This document shows positions 15,095 to 15,732 of a DNA stretch of 15,732 nucleotides, one piece after another; the stretch's first letter is position 1, and each line of letters begins with the position of its first letter. The stretch covers positions 146,322 through 162,053 of the forward strand of contig MU646876.1 in assembly GCA_026770585.1 (NCBI GenBank). The letters run 5' to 3'. Origin of the DNA: Baffinella frigidus (lineage: Eukaryota > Cryptophyceae > Cryptomonadales > Baffinellaceae). The notes beneath the pieces were generated by a model. That model saw only the letters and a program-made list of their open reading frames with translations. It did no database searches and had not been told where the DNA came from. The translations under genes and the position numbers were made by a program.

Positions 15095-15160
15095 CTGTTC
15101 AGGAGTTGGGGTGTTGACCAAACTGTCAACTAAAGTTGACTTAACTGTCAACTTTTGTCA

Positions 15161-15225
15161 GCGTGAGAAGAAAGCCGCGAGGGTGCCCAGCGGTGCCTCC
15201 AGCGCCCTCCTCTTCCCGTCCGTCC
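15161..15225 (-). pseudogene. Exon 1 5' copy 1 (TDGKRRALEAPLGTLAAFFS)
   Basis: Acceptor AAACAG then GG; open frame TDGKRRALEAPLGTLAAFFS, ending at CACGC, where TGACAAAAGTTGAC begins. Confidence 0.74.
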
Positions 15226-15340
15226 CTGTTTGGGAATTGGGGTTCGCGGACAACGCCAAAAGAAGATGGCGCTGGTGCTACACTATCAACTTTTTGTCAA
15301 GCGTTGGCGGTGTCTGGTACCAAACTGTCAATTTTTGGCA
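15226..15340 (+). repeat. Module H between exon 1 copies
   Basis: TTCGCGGACAACGCCAA, GGCGCTGGTGCTACACTATC, ACTTTTTGTCAA, then CTGTCAATTTTTGGCAGCG. The same order recurs at 15571-15670, and part at 15115-15160. Confidence 0.7.
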
Positions 15341-15400
15341 GCGCGAGAAGAATGCCGCGAGGTTGTTGCCCCTCTAGCGCCCCCCGCTTCTCCTACGTCC
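15341..15400 (-). pseudogene. Exon 1 5' copy 2, stop and deletion
   Basis: Acceptor CCCAG then GG, T, stop, EKRGALEGQ; a small deletion shifts the frame. It ends at CGCGC beside TGCCAAAAATTGAC. Confidence 0.72.
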
Positions 15401-15485
15401 CTGGGGTTAGCGTTTGGGATGGTTTCGGGTTGGGGTTTAGGGTTTAGAGAGCATGGTTTACGGTATAGGGCTTGGGGGTAGAGAG

Positions 15486-15547
15486 TGAGAAGAAGACCTC
15501 GAGGGTGCCCAGGTGCCCCTCTAGCGCCCTCTTCTTCTCTTCTGCCC
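15486..15547 (-). pseudogene. Exon 1 5' copy 3 (AEEKKRALEGHLGTLEVFFS)
   Basis: Open frame AEEKKRALEGHLGTLEVFFS; the acceptor is changed from CAG to CAT. Confidence 0.72.
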
Positions 15548-15732
15548 ATGTTGCAGGGTTGTGGGGTGTGGCTTCGCGGACAACGCCAAGATCACGGCGC
15601 TGGTACTACACTGTCAAAATTTGCCCCAAAAACTGACTGCACTGGTACTACACTGTCAACTTTTGTGACGCGAGAACAAGGGACGATACGTATCGCAGAA
15701 AGAAAAGCGGCCTGGTGTCTGCGGGGGGGGGG
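15548..15732 (+). repeat. Module H second copy and window edge
   Basis: TTCGCGGACAACGCCAAGATC, CACTGGTACTACACTGTCAA twice, then GCGAGAACAAGG like an exon 1 edge. The last 60 bases show nothing I can assign. Confidence 0.62.

Noticed and set aside
14111-14530. 139-aa minus ORF with PYTLHPTPYTLH repeats
   Set aside because: Only the first ~21 codons are probable exon 2; the rest is the TGTAGGG array and module F.
1-15732. CRISPR array, tRNA, rRNA or bacterial operon
   Set aside because: No regular spacer-repeat pattern, no cloverleaf or rRNA signature, and no ribosome-site-led ORFs were seen on either strand.

Overview
This window is nuclear DNA of a eukaryote, most likely a microalga. I base that on degenerate plant/alga-type telomere repeats (TTTAGGG and its variants) throughout, many short GC-rich exons bounded by GT...AG, and several families of small inverted-repeat (MITE-like) elements. 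I see no bacterial operon, ribosome binding site, tRNA, rRNA or CRISPR array. I cannot name the lineage from sequence alone. Almost all intron donors are GT, which argues against a typical dinoflagellate with mixed GC/GA donors; a cryptophyte, haptophyte or green alga all remain possible.

The main content is one protein-coding gene on the minus strand, which runs off both ends of the window. Read right to left, about 13 high-confidence exons (12904 down to 435) plus three to four probable upstream exons (15094 down to 13041) encode consecutive segments of SEC6/EXOC3, a subunit of the exocyst vesicle-tethering complex. From 12904 to 435 every exon joins the next in a compatible phase (0/0, 2/1 or 1/2). 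The joined segments follow plant Sec6 as I remember it, including CFPPHY, GWLRDYEGQLDGLG, LYTMAPVDLF, INNSVRC and EDYAAEVK. The start codon side lies beyond the right edge and the C-terminus beyond the left edge. No long ORF exists; most long ORFs here are translations of repeats.

The introns are the unusual part. The short ones (about 200-250 nt, around 8566-9628) are made almost wholly of telomere-like repeat. The long ones (0.6-1.9 kb) hold telomere-like arrays, MITEs, and tandem truncated copies of the exon they flank. Nearly every exon has one to four such copies, usually carrying one splice site and 20-80 nt of exon. One exon is duplicated intact (9364-9420 and 9056-9112) and could be a mutually exclusive pair.

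Several MITEs have readable target duplications and an 'empty' paralogous site inside the same window: 1391-1514 (TCAA), 3431-3538 (TG) and 13990-14145 (CAAG or TA). The last is bounded by GT and AG at an exon junction, so it looks like an introner, a transposon that makes an intron.

Layout: 1-700, exon 17 and copies; 700-2200, foldback elements and MITE families B, C and D; 2387-4630, exons 16, 15 and 14 with copies; 4630-6020, exons 13 and 12 with copies and MITEs; 6020-8570, exons 11 and 10 with copies; 8570-9720, compact exons 9, 8a, 8b and 7 in telomere-like introns; 9720-12810, MITEs, minisatellites and exon 6; 12810-15732, exons 5 to 1, a MITE and tandem copies of exon 1.
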